From Solirubrobacterales bacterium (GTDB lineage: Bacteria; Actinomycetota; Thermoleophilia; Solirubrobacterales; Solirubrobacteraceae), in NCBI GenBank assembly GCA_947474595.1, contig CANJIV010000008.1, positions 22,363 through 86,362 of the forward strand: DNA of 64,000 nt. The letters run 5' to 3'. Below the pieces are notes generated by a model. It had not been told where the DNA came from. It saw only the letters and a program-made list of their open reading frames with translations, and made no database searches. Each line of letters opens with the position of its first letter. The first letter of the stretch is position 1. The position numbers were made by a program, and so were the translations under genes. Positions 26,390 to 35,370 of this stretch are shown in pieces.

Positions 26390-29014
26390 CTACTTGGCGT
26401 CCATCCAGTTTGTGGCGCTTGCGATATCAACAGTCAGAGGTGGAGTCAGCGGGAACGCTGCTGCCATCTCGCGCGCGACGAGCTCGCGGACCTGCTCGGC
26501 CTCCTGGGGAGGGCCCTCTAGGAGGAGTTCGTCGTGGATCTGAAGGATCATCGTGGTCGTGTAATTAGCGGCGCTCAGAGCCGCAGAACAGCGAACCATC
26601 GCAACCTTGATGATGTCGGCGGCGCTGCCTTGGATCACAGTATTAACTGCCAGACGCTCACCTAGCTGGCGTTGATCATGGCGGCTGGCCCGTAGCTCGG
26701 GGATCATCCGCCGACGACCAAAGAGGGTCGTCACGTAGCCGTCCTTAGTCGCCTGCTCGACCGTTTGGTCGATGAAGGTTTTGACTGCCGGAAAACGCGC
26801 TAGGTAGCGATCGATGAACTCTTGAGCTTCGGCCTGAGGGATCTGTAAGCGATCGGCCATCCCCCATGCAGAGAGTCCATAGAGAATGCCGTAGTTGATC
26901 ATCTTCGCCTTCGACCGCATTCCGCTATCAATCTGATCGCTACCAACGTCAAAGACCTGCATAGCGGTAGCGTCGTGGACATCTAGGCCCATCGTGAAGA
27001 TCTCTTTCAAGACCGGCTCATCGGCTAGGTGTGCGAGGACTCTGAGCTCCACTTGTGTGTAGTCGGCCGAGGTCAGCAGAGAGCCGTCACGGGCGATGAA
27101 ACATGCTCGAATCTCGCGCCCAATTTCACTTCTGACGGGAATGTTCTGGAGATTGGGGTTAGTTGATGAGAGCCGTCCTGTAGCCGTGGCTGTCTGGTGC
27201 AAGGTCGTGTGGATGCGACCGTCGGCGGCGATCAGAGCGGGAAGCGCGTCGAGGTAGGTTTGGGCGAGCTTTGTCAGCTCCCGCCACCGCTCGACCTTCT
27301 CGACGATCGGATGCTCGTGACGAATCGACTGCAGTACTCGTGCGTCGGTTGAAAAGCCAGTCTTGCCGCGGCGCTTACGCGAGAGTCCCAGCTTCACGAA
27401 CAAGATCTCAGAGAGCTGCGCAGGGGAGCCTAAGGTGAACTGCTCCCCGGCGAGCACCCAGATCTCGTCCTGGAGCTCGGCTGCATCGGCTTTGACACGG
27501 GTTGATATCTCTGCCAAGCGGGCGGTATCTAGGAGAAGCCCAACCTCTTCAAGGTTGCGTAACACCGAGACCAACGGAAGCTCCACATTTTCAAATAAGT
27601 CAGTCAGGCCACGGGCATCTAACTCTTGCCTTTGCCATTGAGCAAGCTGGTCCGTAAGCCAGGCGTCCTTAGCTGCACCGTCCTCAAGCTCAGAGGTCAG
27701 ACCACGATCTTGGCAACACTCGTGTAGTGGGTAGAGGCGCCCCGGGGGGTCAAGTAGGTATGCGGCCACGAGTGTGTCGTGGCAGAGATTGGTAGGCACA
27801 GACCCCAGTGCCTTTGCGTCGTGGCAAGTAACGGGACGATCTCCCAACGCCTCGATAAGCGCCGGCGGCTCATCGCACTCTCCGACCAAGATTTCGTCGC
27901 TTCCGGTCACCGCGACTGCGAATCTCCAACTCCCCGCCTCACCAAACAGCGCACCTTCTGGTACTTCCGGCGCACGCAGCGCCACAGCAACCGAGCCATC
28001 TGTCAGTCCTGCGATATGTGAGAGGCTCACTTCGCGCACTACGATCGGTGACTCACTCGCTACAGCGACGGTCTCCCTAGCGTCGTCTGGCGAAGCCGTT
28101 GTCTCTGCAGCTACCGAGCCTTCACTCAGCGGCCCAAGATGCGCCTCTAGACGTCGCAGCGGGTCGCGTAGCTCAAACTCACGAAAGACCTCTCTCAGGC
28201 GAGAGCGGTCCGGCTCGCGGGAGATCTCCCCCACTGGGTCGATCGCTACATCTAGGTCACGGTGCATCGTCGCTAGACGCTTGGAGGTGCGGGCATCATC
28301 AGCGAACTCGATCAGGTTTGCTTTGCGCTTAGCGCCACTGATCGAGTCGACATTGGCGAGCACTTCCTCGAGCGAGCCGAACTCGACCAAGAGAGCCGAA
28401 GCCGTCTTGTCTCCAATGCCAGGGACCCCTGGAATGTTGTCGGAGGTGTCTCCCTTTAAGCCGATGAAATCCGGTACGAGTTCGGGGCCGATGCCGTAGC
28501 GCTCAATGACCCCCGCGCGATCGTAGATACGGGTGTCGGTGATACCTCTCGAGGTGGTCATGATGCGGACACCATCGTCTACTAACTGATAGGCATCGCG
28601 ATCACCAGTGACCACCATCACTGGCACGCTTGCCTCCTTGGCGCGCTGGGCTATCGACGCGATCACATCATCGGCCTCGTAGCCCTCAAGAGAGACGTTA
28701 TGCCAGCCAAATGCTTCAACTAGCGGCTCGAAGTGAGGCCACTGCTCTTTGAGTAGGTCTGGTCGACCCTTTCGCTGTGCTTTGTACTCGGGGTAGATCT
28801 CTTTACGCCCACTGGTGCCAGCGTCCCAGACGACAACGGTCGCCTTTGGGCCGTAGTCAGTGAGGATCTTCACCAGCATCGAAGCAAACCCAAAGATCGC
28901 GTTTGTCGGCTGTCCGGTCGACGTCGCAATCGATTCCGGGAGAGCAAAAAATGCGCGGTAAGCCAGGCTGTTGCCGTCGATCAGGAAGAGCTCATCGCTT
29001 TGAGGGGTTGCCAC
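26390..29014 (-). CDS. polA: DNA polymerase I, with inactive 3'-5' exonuclease domain
   Basis: 874 residues. The N-terminal 5'-nuclease (1-290) has LIDGNSLAYRAFFA, GYEADDVIAS and PGVPGIGDKTASALL. The middle domain keeps the fold but lacks the DEDD metal ligands: VALRAPEVPEGALF where the DTE of Exo I is expected. The C-terminal polymerase has motif A SADYTQVELRVLAHL, the O-helix RSKAKMINYGILYGLSAWG and motif C LQIHDELLLEG. It is therefore likely a gap-filling repair and Okazaki-processing enzyme without proofreading. GTG start with GGAGAG just upstream; TAGAGT lies nine bases before. Confidence 0.98.
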   Translation of the reverse strand: MATPQSDELFLIDGNSLAYRAFFALPESIATSTGQPTNAIFGFASMLVKILTDYGPKATVVVWDAGTSGRKEIYPEYKAQRKGRPDLLKEQWPHFEPLVEAFGWHNVSLEGYEADDVIASIAQRAKEASVPVMVVTGDRDAYQLVDDGVRIMTTSRGITDTRIYDRAGVIERYGIGPELVPDFIGLKGDTSDNIPGVPGIGDKTASALLVEFGSLEEVLANVDSISGAKRKANLIEFADDARTSKRLATMHRDLDVAIDPVGEISREPDRSRLREVFREFELRDPLRRLEAHLGPLSEGSVAAETTASPDDARETVAVASESPIVVREVSLSHIAGLTDGSVAVALRAPEVPEGALFGEAGSWRFAVAVTGSDEILVGECDEPPALIEALGDRPVTCHDAKALGSVPTNLCHDTLVAAYLLDPPGRLYPLHECCQDRGLTSELEDGAAKDAWLTDQLAQWQRQELDARGLTDLFENVELPLVSVLRNLEEVGLLLDTARLAEISTRVKADAAELQDEIWVLAGEQFTLGSPAQLSEILFVKLGLSRKRRGKTGFSTDARVLQSIRHEHPIVEKVERWRELTKLAQTYLDALPALIAADGRIHTTLHQTATATGRLSSTNPNLQNIPVRSEIGREIRACFIARDGSLLTSADYTQVELRVLAHLADEPVLKEIFTMGLDVHDATAMQVFDVGSDQIDSGMRSKAKMINYGILYGLSAWGMADRLQIPQAEAQEFIDRYLARFPAVKTFIDQTVEQATKDGYVTTLFGRRRMIPELRASRHDQRQLGERLAVNTVIQGSAADIIKVAMVRCSAALSAANYTTTMILQIHDELLLEGPPQEAEQVRELVAREMAAAFPLTPPLTVDIASATNWMDAK

Positions 29015-29111
29015 GGTCTCTCCACTCTATGCCCAGAGGGAGCTATTCGCTGCGACGGACTACCATCGTGTTTTAACTTAGCTAGTCCACTGCCCGTTAT
29101 CGCGTGAAATC

Positions 29112-29126
29112 ATTGAGCCGCTCAAT
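29112..29126. promoter_or_regulatory. Palindrome in the polA / epimerase divergent region
   Basis: ATTGAG-CCG-CTCAAT, a perfect 6-bp inverted repeat around three bases, in the 195-base gap between the polA start (29014) and the epimerase start (29210). It may be an operator; the rest of the gap shows only the epimerase ribosome-binding site (GGAGGA). Confidence 0.3.
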
Positions 29127-29209
29127 CGACTTGTGCGTAACCCCACTGTCACTCTTTCGCCGCGGAGATTCGGGGCGATCTGCGAAATCCACTGGAGGAA
29201 GTTGACGAT

Positions 29210-30118
29210 ATGAAAGTAACAATCACCGGGGCAACAGGACTGATCGGCCGCCGACTGGTACGAGCCCTTAAGTTGCGTGGTGATGAGGTGACTGTGCTCT
29301 CGCGCGACGCTAAATCCGCGAGCGAGCAACTCGGCGTCGAGGCTTTTGACTGGGATCCTAGGAGAGGGCTAGCTCCAAGCTCGGGTCTAAGTGGTCGCGA
29401 CGGTGTGGTTCATCTCGCCGGCGAGAGTGTCGCTCAACGCTGGAGCCCAAAGACCAAGCGACGGATCAAGGAAAGCCGTGTAGTTGGCACCCAAAACCTT
29501 GTTGGCGGACTGCGAGAGGCCGATAACCCCCCGGGTGTGTTGATCTCCTCCTCAGCAGTCGGCTACTACGGGCCGCGCGGTGACGAGGTCGTGCAAGAGT
29601 CAGAGCCGCTAGGGAGAGGCTTTCTTTGCGAGGTCTGCGCTGACTGGGAGCGCGAGGCGATTGTCGCCGAAGCTCTCGGCATCCGGGTAGTACGGCTACG
29701 CACCGGGATCGTTCTAGATCGAAGTGGCGGAGCGCTCAAGCAGATGTTGGGTCCATTCAAGGCCGGCCTCGGCGGACCTATCGCTGGCGGCAACCACTTC
29801 ATGCCGTGGATCCACGTAGACGACGTTGTCGCAATGACTCTGTCGGCGCTAGATAGTGCTCAGTGGGTGGGTCCGTTTAACGCTACAGCTCCCACTCCGG
29901 CCACGAACAAAGAGTTCACGAAGTCGCTCGGTCGTGCTCTGGGGCGACCCGCGGTCGCCCCGATCCCCGCTATCGCTCTCAAGGCGCTCTACGGAGAGAT
30001 GTCAGAGATCCTCACAACGGGCCAGAACGCCCAGCCTGCCGCCGCGCTAGCGCTCGGTCATGGGTTCACCCACACAGATCTAGACGAAGCGCTTAAAGCG
30101 GCGCTGAGCTTAAGCTAG
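29210..30118 (+). CDS. TIGR01777-family NAD(P)-dependent epimerase (SulA/YfcH-like)
   Basis: 302 residues, extended SDR fold. MKVTITGATGLIGRRLVRAL is the cofactor motif TGATGLIG. VVHLAGESVAQRWSPKTKRR, ISSSAVGYYGPRGDEVVQES (active-site YYG in place of the YxxxK of classical SDRs) and VRLRTGIVLDRSGGALKQML are hallmarks of this family, along with NATAPTPATNKEFTKSLGRA. Its function in bacteria is undefined, though it has been linked to cell-division inhibition. Good ribosome-binding site (GGAGGA). It converges on the binding-protein gene with an 18-base gap. Confidence 0.92.
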   Translation: MKVTITGATGLIGRRLVRALKLRGDEVTVLSRDAKSASEQLGVEAFDWDPRRGLAPSSGLSGRDGVVHLAGESVAQRWSPKTKRRIKESRVVGTQNLVGGLREADNPPGVLISSSAVGYYGPRGDEVVQESEPLGRGFLCEVCADWEREAIVAEALGIRVVRLRTGIVLDRSGGALKQMLGPFKAGLGGPIAGGNHFMPWIHVDDVVAMTLSALDSAQWVGPFNATAPTPATNKEFTKSLGRALGRPAVAPIPAIALKALYGEMSEILTTGQNAQPAAALALGHGFTHTDLDEALKAALSLS

Positions 30119-30136
30119 GCGGGTGCCAGTGCCGGG

Positions 30137-31408
30137 TTAGCGCTTGGCAAGCAGGGAAGGATCCAGCTTGATCGTCCTGCTGTAGCTGGGCATCCCTGCC
30201 TTAACCACGTAGAGGCCGTAATCGGTGATCGTCGTGTCACCGCTTGGATCTATCGAGTAGGTGCCTAAGACGCTCTTGCGGTCTTTGGTGGAAAATAAAG
30301 TCTTCACGATCTGAGCGCGATCGTTGGCACCCTTACCTGACCGTTTTATCGTGTCAAGCGCCAGAGCCATCGCCTCATAACCGTAGACCTCGTAAGGATT
30401 GAGTTGAGCATCCTTGGCAAGCAGTGGGCTGAGGCCGAGATTGAGTCCGCTCAGGCCGATGTTGGGATTAGTGATCTTGACGCGTGGTGCTATCGCCGGC
30501 GAGATGCCACCTTGGGCCGGGTTGGTGAACTCTCCGGTGGCCAATCCATCTGGGCCGTAGAGCTTCATATTAGGCTTGGTGCTTCCAACCGCATCGAACA
30601 CAGCCACGCCGGTTCCTTGGCTGCCATTTGTGCCGGCCCATGCAAAGCAGTCGCTACTGACCGCAGCAACCTTGGCGGCGATACTTGTATCGCCACTAGC
30701 GACTCCTTGGCGATCTACAACATCGATCCCAGCTAGCTTGGCCGAAAGCTCGATGTCGCGAGCAAGGCCTGCGCCATAGACGCTCATATCGTCCCAGAGC
30801 GCCAGGCTCTTGCAGCCATCGTCTCGCATCACCCAGACCATCGCGGCCGCTTGAATCGTGTCACGCGGAACAATGCGCGCGTAGGTCCTTGTGCCTGAGG
30901 GGTAGTACTCCTCAGGCTCTCCAGGCTTGGTCCCTGGGTCACTGGTGGTTAATCCAGGGTAGGTATTGGTCGAGCTAATCTGAGGAATACCAGAGTAGTT
31001 GAGAATTGGAAGTACTGACTGGGTATCGCCTGAGCCGAGCTCACCCAGATAGAAGGCAGTGGTCTTGTCTTGGGCGGCCTTTCGAGCATTTGCGACTACC
31101 TGCGCCCGATCAGAGGCTCCGGGACTCTCAGGAGACGAGCTAAATAACGAAACAAATTGGATCTCAAAGCCGTTTATCTCTGCTGTCGGCGCGAGCTCCT
31201 TAAATGCGAGCTTCTCTCCTCTTAAGACAGCGTCAGCAATTGAGTCCGCTGCGCCACCAAGCGGGAGGCTTGAGTAGATCGTCAGCTTTGTCTTGCCGTC
31301 GCTGGAGGTCGGGACCGTTGTCGCTGTGGTGCTTGAACCACCACACGCAGCTAGGCCAGCCGCGAGTGCGGCCACCAAGACCACCGATGACAACTGACGT
31401 ATGCGCAA
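30137..31408 (-). CDS. ABC-type branched-chain amino-acid binding lipoprotein (orphan), copy 1
   Basis: 423 residues. Lipoprotein signal peptide MRIRQLSSVVLVAALAAGLA with lipobox LAAC (Cys22). It then follows the periplasmic-binding type 1 fold of LivJ-like receptors: TIYSSLPLGGAADSIADAVL, FYLGELGSGDTQSVLPILNY, GIPQISSTNTYPGLT, EEYYPSGTRTYARIVPRD and ALWDDMSVYGAGLARDIEL. It would bind a small ligand at the outer face of the membrane. No permease or ATPase gene is nearby. It is a clear paralogue of the next gene, so the pair arose by duplication. GAGGGGGAAGG precedes the start. Confidence 0.87.
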   Translation of the reverse strand: MRIRQLSSVVLVAALAAGLAACGGSSTTATTVPTSSDGKTKLTIYSSLPLGGAADSIADAVLRGEKLAFKELAPTAEINGFEIQFVSLFSSSPESPGASDRAQVVANARKAAQDKTTAFYLGELGSGDTQSVLPILNYSGIPQISSTNTYPGLTTSDPGTKPGEPEEYYPSGTRTYARIVPRDTIQAAAMVWVMRDDGCKSLALWDDMSVYGAGLARDIELSAKLAGIDVVDRQGVASGDTSIAAKVAAVSSDCFAWAGTNGSQGTGVAVFDAVGSTKPNMKLYGPDGLATGEFTNPAQGGISPAIAPRVKITNPNIGLSGLNLGLSPLLAKDAQLNPYEVYGYEAMALALDTIKRSGKGANDRAQIVKTLFSTKDRKSVLGTYSIDPSGDTTITDYGLYVVKAGMPSYSRTIKLDPSLLAKR

Positions 31409-31519
31409 CCTTCCCCCTCAGAGATCGAAAGCTGACATTCACCCTAACAGCATCGCCAGCGCCACATCGAAGCTTCGCTGCGATCGTCTGGGCTCTTGTC
31501 TGGCGTCGTGCCCCTAGGG

Positions 31520-32803
31520 TCACGGGCTATCGAAGGGCCCCACGCGTTGCTCAAAGATTTGGCCGCCCATCTCTGGCCGATAAAGGCCATATTCCCGTGT
31601 GGTGGTGTTGCCGTTTGGGAGGATCGCGTAACTACCGATCGGTGACCCACGGTGTTGGGCGCCAAAGAAGGCCTTGGTGACGGCCCTGCGCCGGTTGGCG
31701 TCCTTGCCCGCAGATCTGATGGCAGCTAGCACCGCTCGCATCGCCTGATAGCCATAGACCGCGTACGGCTGTGGTTGGGCGCCGAAGGCACGACGAAAAT
31801 CGGCGACAAACTTCTCGGCTGCGATCGGTCCTTGGGGTGCTGGCAGCGGAGCATAAGTCAGCGCTGTCGAGGCTGCCCCAGCAGAATCTAGCTGGCCTAC
31901 AAAGGCAGGATCAGCGCCAAGCGGGCTGGGTGCGTAGAGCCTTAAGCCCGGCCGTCTATTGGCGATCTCATTAATAAGGAGACCTACAGCTGAGCCGGTA
32001 CAAGAGAGGAGCACCCCGTCGGCGCCGCTCGCATCAGCCGCAGCGATGATCACCTCAGCGCCGGCACTAATTCCTACAGGATCGTTTTGAGATCTCCCTG
32101 CGCGTATAACCTGGCGCCCAACGACCTCAATCACAGCCGAGAGCGCCATGTCTGCGACGTTAGTGGCGAGGCTGTCGGCAAACATTGTGTCGTCGCTCGT
32201 GATCAGGAGCTTGCCAATCGAGTCTTGGCGCATTACTGCCACTAGCGCTCCAGCTTCAACGTAGTCAGATGGCATTAGCCGAGCGAACGTTCTACGGCCG
32301 TTAGGGTAGTACTTCTGGGGCTCGCCGTTACCAGTCGCCCCGATCGGTGACGTTAGGCCTGCCACGGTGTCGGCAGGGCTGATCTGAAGGATCTCCTGCC
32401 CGTTAAGCACCGGAATTGAAACCGCGGACGCGCCGGTATCAAGCTCGCCGATGTAGGCAACTGTGCGCGGATCTTTGGCAGCAAGATTAGCGTTGGCCAG
32501 CACGAGTGGAGCCTCCCATGTGGCCAAAGCTGGCGGTGGCTGAGCGCTGTTGCGCGCCCTGAGCACCACGTTAAAGGACCCCACCTTCCCCCCAGCCTGA
32601 AGCAGCGCAAGACGTTCGCCCCGGACCACATCCATTCCTTGGGGAGCCATCCGGCCGACAAGTGGCTGGCTAGAGTAGACGACCACTGTCTTGCCAACTA
32701 TTTTGGGCGACTGTGGCGGTCCGCTGCTGGAGCCACAACCTACAGTGGCCACCCCGGTAGCGACCAGGGCTGCCAACAGCCACCAACGCCGCGGCGCCCA
32801 CAA
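31520..32803 (-). CDS. ABC-type branched-chain amino-acid binding lipoprotein (orphan), copy 2
   Basis: 427 residues when started at TTG 32803, which gives a proper lipoprotein signal peptide (MWAPRRWWLLAALVATGVAT, lipobox TVGC, Cys23) and a length like copy 1. The frame is open much further upstream, but that part lies opposite the signal peptide of the plus-strand lipoprotein and is unlikely to be translated. Shared blocks with copy 1: VVYSSQPLVGRMA, AYIGELDTGASAVSIPVLNG, ILQISPADTVAGLTSP and KYYPNGRRTFARLMPSDYVE. It is probably a receptor for amino acids or small acids; transporter partners are not seen here. Confidence 0.83.
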   Translation of the reverse strand: MWAPRRWWLLAALVATGVATVGCGSSSGPPQSPKIVGKTVVVYSSQPLVGRMAPQGMDVVRGERLALLQAGGKVGSFNVVLRARNSAQPPPALATWEAPLVLANANLAAKDPRTVAYIGELDTGASAVSIPVLNGQEILQISPADTVAGLTSPIGATGNGEPQKYYPNGRRTFARLMPSDYVEAGALVAVMRQDSIGKLLITSDDTMFADSLATNVADMALSAVIEVVGRQVIRAGRSQNDPVGISAGAEVIIAAADASGADGVLLSCTGSAVGLLINEIANRRPGLRLYAPSPLGADPAFVGQLDSAGAASTALTYAPLPAPQGPIAAEKFVADFRRAFGAQPQPYAVYGYQAMRAVLAAIRSAGKDANRRRAVTKAFFGAQHRGSPIGSYAILPNGNTTTREYGLYRPEMGGQIFEQRVGPFDSP

Positions 32804-32834
32804 GATCTTGGGATCCGATACCGTCCGGCCCCAT

Positions 32835-33158
32835 ATGCGCCCTCTCGTTTCACTAATCGCCTTAGCGGCCCTCTGTATGACTCTGAGCTCCTGCGGCGAC
32901 GCTGCCATTAGCGATAACTCTGACAAGAAGCCGACCAAGGCGGTTGCCCAGATGTTGAGCGAGAAGCCCAACCCAAGCTGCGCGAGCTCAGCCACGGCTG
33001 CTGTGCGCAAGAATTTCCTCGTAGAACATCCCGCACTGACCGACAAGCAGCTAGCGCGCGTCTGTCCAGAACTCTTCCCATCCGGCTATCTTAAGCCCGC
33101 CGACATCACCCAGCAGGACCTCGCTGCCAAGAAGGCGCTAGAGCCCTCTTCAAAGTGA
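32835..33158 (+). CDS. Small putative lipoprotein, function unknown
   Basis: 107 residues. Strong lipoprotein signal MRPLVSLIALAALCMTLSSC (lipobox LSSC, Cys20). The mature part is short, Lys/Ala-rich and helical, with two further cysteines (in NPSCASS and ARVCPELF) that might pair. TACCGT lies ten bases upstream of the ATG. It is divergent from the binding-protein gene; the two start codons are only 31 bases apart, so their promoters must overlap each other's coding or leader DNA. I do not recognise the family. Confidence 0.7.
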   Translation: MRPLVSLIALAALCMTLSSCGDAAISDNSDKKPTKAVAQMLSEKPNPSCASSATAAVRKNFLVEHPALTDKQLARVCPELFPSGYLKPADITQQDLAAKKALEPSSK

Positions 33159-33220
33159 GCGCCGAACTGCGGTCGTCGGCGATCGTGGCCTAAGGATGAG
33201 AGCAGCTGCAGCTGGCTAGA

Positions 33221-33385
33221 TCAGTCGCCGCGGGCGCCGGGCAGCTTCGGCCCGATGATGTGACCAGCGGCTCCCAGCACAAGAATCACCATCATTACGA
33301 GCATGCCGTCAAATGACTTGACGCCGAGTGCCCAGAGGCACACCCAGATGCTGAAGCCGACGGTTGCGGTGATTGCTAGGCCCAT
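33221..33385 (-). CDS. Small two-helix membrane protein at the end of the trp operon
   Basis: 54 residues: MGLAITATVGFSIWVCLWAL, GVKSFDGMLVMMVILVLGAA, GHIIGPKLPGARGD. Two hydrophobic helices are separated by a short polar turn, with a charged tail. It begins 12 bases past the trpA stop on the same strand, so it is probably the last gene of the trp operon. Small proteins of this type occur in related actinobacteria, but I know no function. No ribosome-binding site is evident. Confidence 0.6.
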   Translation of the reverse strand: MGLAITATVGFSIWVCLWALGVKSFDGMLVMMVILVLGAAGHIIGPKLPGARGD

Positions 33386-33397
33386 GTGGCGAAGATA

Positions 33398-34183
33398 TTA
33401 GCGAAGAGCGCCCGCGAAATCAGATACCAGCGCTCGCACTGCTTCGGCTGGGTCTTTTGACTCTGCGGCGGCACGTACAAGACGGGTCCCCACGATAACG
33501 CCCTGTGCGCCGGCCTGGGCCGCACCGTCGGCGTCTTGAGGCGTTGAGATTCCAAAGCCGACAGCCACCGGAACGTCGGTATACCGGCGTGCACGCTTGA
33601 CAACCGCTGCTAGGTCAGTGGGCTGCTGGGATCTCTCACCAGTCGTCCCAGTTACCGCGACCGTGTAGAGAAATCCGCGGGCTCGGCTGCCAATCTTGGC
33701 CATCCGTTGGTCCGGGGTAGTCGGTGCTACGAGTGGGACTAAGGCGACACCTCGATCATCGCAGGCGGCTAGAAGAGTCGGCGCTTCTTCGATCGGCAGA
33801 TCTGGAACTATCAATCCACTAACGCCAGCTTGGGCAAGCGCTGAAGCGAACTGATCCTGGCCCCGCGAGAGCACCAGATTGGCGTAACACATAACAACCA
33901 CAGGTAGGCGCCCCGCTAGCTCTTGGGCAACCTCTAGAACTGAAGCCACCGTAGATCCTGCGCGCAACGCCTGCGCGCCTGCAGCTTGAATCACGGGGCC
34001 GTCAGCCAGCGGGTCTGAATAGGGGATCCCAAGCTCGATGAGATCGGCGCCCCCATCAGCGTAGGCGTGTCCGATCGCCAGCGACTTTTCAATATCGGGG
34101 AAACCCCCCATCAGGTAAGGCATCAACGCCGCTCGCTTATCCGAACGCGCGAACGCAGCGGCGATTATCTCAACGCCTGTCAC
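33398..34183 (-). CDS. trpA: Tryptophan synthase alpha chain
   Basis: 261 residues, TIM barrel. It cleaves indole-3-glycerol phosphate to indole. [19 protein letters not shown], then [20 protein letters not shown] with the catalytic Glu and Asp, [19 protein letters not shown], and the phosphate-binding [10 protein letters not shown] and [11 protein letters not shown]. Four-base overlap with trpB, so translation is coupled. Confidence 0.98.
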   Translation of the reverse strand: MTGVEIIAAAFARSDKRAALMPYLMGGFPDIEKSLAIGHAYADGGADLIELGIPYSDPLADGPVIQAAGAQALRAGSTVASVLEVAQELAGRLPVVVMCYANLVLSRGQDQFASALAQAGVSGLIVPDLPIEEAPTLLAACDDRGVALVPLVAPTTPDQRMAKIGSRARGFLYTVAVTGTTGERSQQPTDLAAVVKRARRYTDVPVAVGFGISTPQDADGAAQAGAQGVIVGTRLVRAAAESKDPAEAVRALVSDFAGALR

Positions 34184-35370
34184 GGGCCAGAGGTGCTGGG
34201 ATTTAGTCGCTGGCGCACTTCGGCTAGGTCTTTATCTCCACGCCCAGAGAGACAGATCAGGTCAATGCCATCGCCGGGATTAGCTTCAACCCAAGCTAAT
34301 GCGTGTGATGACTCAAGCGCAGCGATTATTCCCTCCAGGCCAGCGATAGATGTAAAGGCAGCCAGAGCATCGTCGTCGGTGACCGCCACGTAGCGTGCGC
34401 GGCCAGACTCCCGCAGCCATGCGTGTTCGGGGCCACTTCCAGGGTAGTCAAGACCCGCTGAAACCGAATGGGCTTCAGCGATCTGCCCTTCGTCGTCCTG
34501 CAGTACGGCCGAGAGGGAGCCGTGCAGGACTCCCGGCTTGCCCCCTGCGGTCAACGGCGCTCCGTGGCGCCCACTAGCTATGCCCTCCCCCGCCGCTTCG
34601 ACTCCGATTAGCTCGACCTCCTTATCGTCAGCGAAGGGAATAAAAGCGCCAATTGCGTTAGAGCCCCCGCCGACACAGGCGATCACGCGATCCGGCAGGC
34701 GTCCGGTCCGTTGGAGCATCTGACTTCGTGCCTCGTCGCCGATCACCCGCTGGAGGTCGCGCACGAGCACTGGATAGGGCGCCGGCCCAACAGCGGATCC
34801 GATTATGTAATGGGTCGTGGCGACATTGGTCACCCAATCGCGAATGGCCTCCGAAACCGCGTCTTTAAGGGTTCCTGAGCCTGCCTCAACTGGCGAAATT
34901 GCGGCTCCGAGCAGTTGCATCCGTTCAACGTTTGGCATCTGGCGCCTGATGTCTTCGGCGCCCATGTAAACGATGCACTCCAGGCCTAAGAGCGCACAGG
35001 CGGTCGCCGTGGCCACGCCGTGCTGGCCAGCACCAGTCTCGGCGATGATCCGACTCTTACCCATCCGTTGCGCTAACAGCGCCTGTCCGAGGGCGTTGTT
35101 GATTTTATGAGCACCAGTGTGCAGCAGATCCTCGCGCTTGAAGTAGACAGTCCCGCCAACCTTTTCGCTGAAGCGCTCGGCAAGATAGAGCGGGGTTGGA
35201 CGTCCAGCGAAGTCGCGTAGCAGCACCGACAGCCGGTCAACAAAGGCTGGGTCGTCGCGGGCCTCAAGCCACGCTGCCTCAAGTTCTCCTAGCGCCGGCA
35301 TCAAGGTTTCTGGCACGTACTGTCCCCCGTATGGGCCAAACCGGTGCTGAAGTCCTGCTTGTGCCTTCAC
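34180..35370 (-). CDS. trpB: Tryptophan synthase beta chain
   Basis: 396 residues, PLP enzyme that condenses indole with serine. [16 protein letters not shown] at the N-terminus, PLP lysine in [35 protein letters not shown], phosphate-binding VGGGSNAIG, and [16 protein letters not shown]. Normal length (TrpB1 type). It overlaps trpF and trpA by four bases on either side. Confidence 0.99.
   Translation of the reverse strand: MKAQAGLQHRFGPYGGQYVPETLMPALGELEAAWLEARDDPAFVDRLSVLLRDFAGRPTPLYLAERFSEKVGGTVYFKREDLLHTGAHKINNALGQALLAQRMGKSRIIAETGAGQHGVATATACALLGLECIVYMGAEDIRRQMPNVERMQLLGAAISPVEAGSGTLKDAVSEAIRDWVTNVATTHYIIGSAVGPAPYPVLVRDLQRVIGDEARSQMLQRTGRLPDRVIACVGGGSNAIGAFIPFADDKEVELIGVEAAGEGIASGRHGAPLTAGGKPGVLHGSLSAVLQDDEGQIAEAHSVSAGLDYPGSGPEHAWLRESGRARYVAVTDDDALAAFTSIAGLEGIIAALESSHALAWVEANPGDGIDLICLSGRGDKDLAEVRQRLNPSTSGP

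Noticed and set aside
27774..28499. A 241-codon plus-strand open frame inside polA
   Set aside because: Composition is Ser/Arg/Thr-rich low complexity typical of an antisense shadow; polA is clearly coding on the other strand.
33203..33214. Palindrome CAGCTGCAGCTG as terminator of the trp operon
   Set aside because: It has no usable loop and no T-run on the minus strand; probably a chance repeat.
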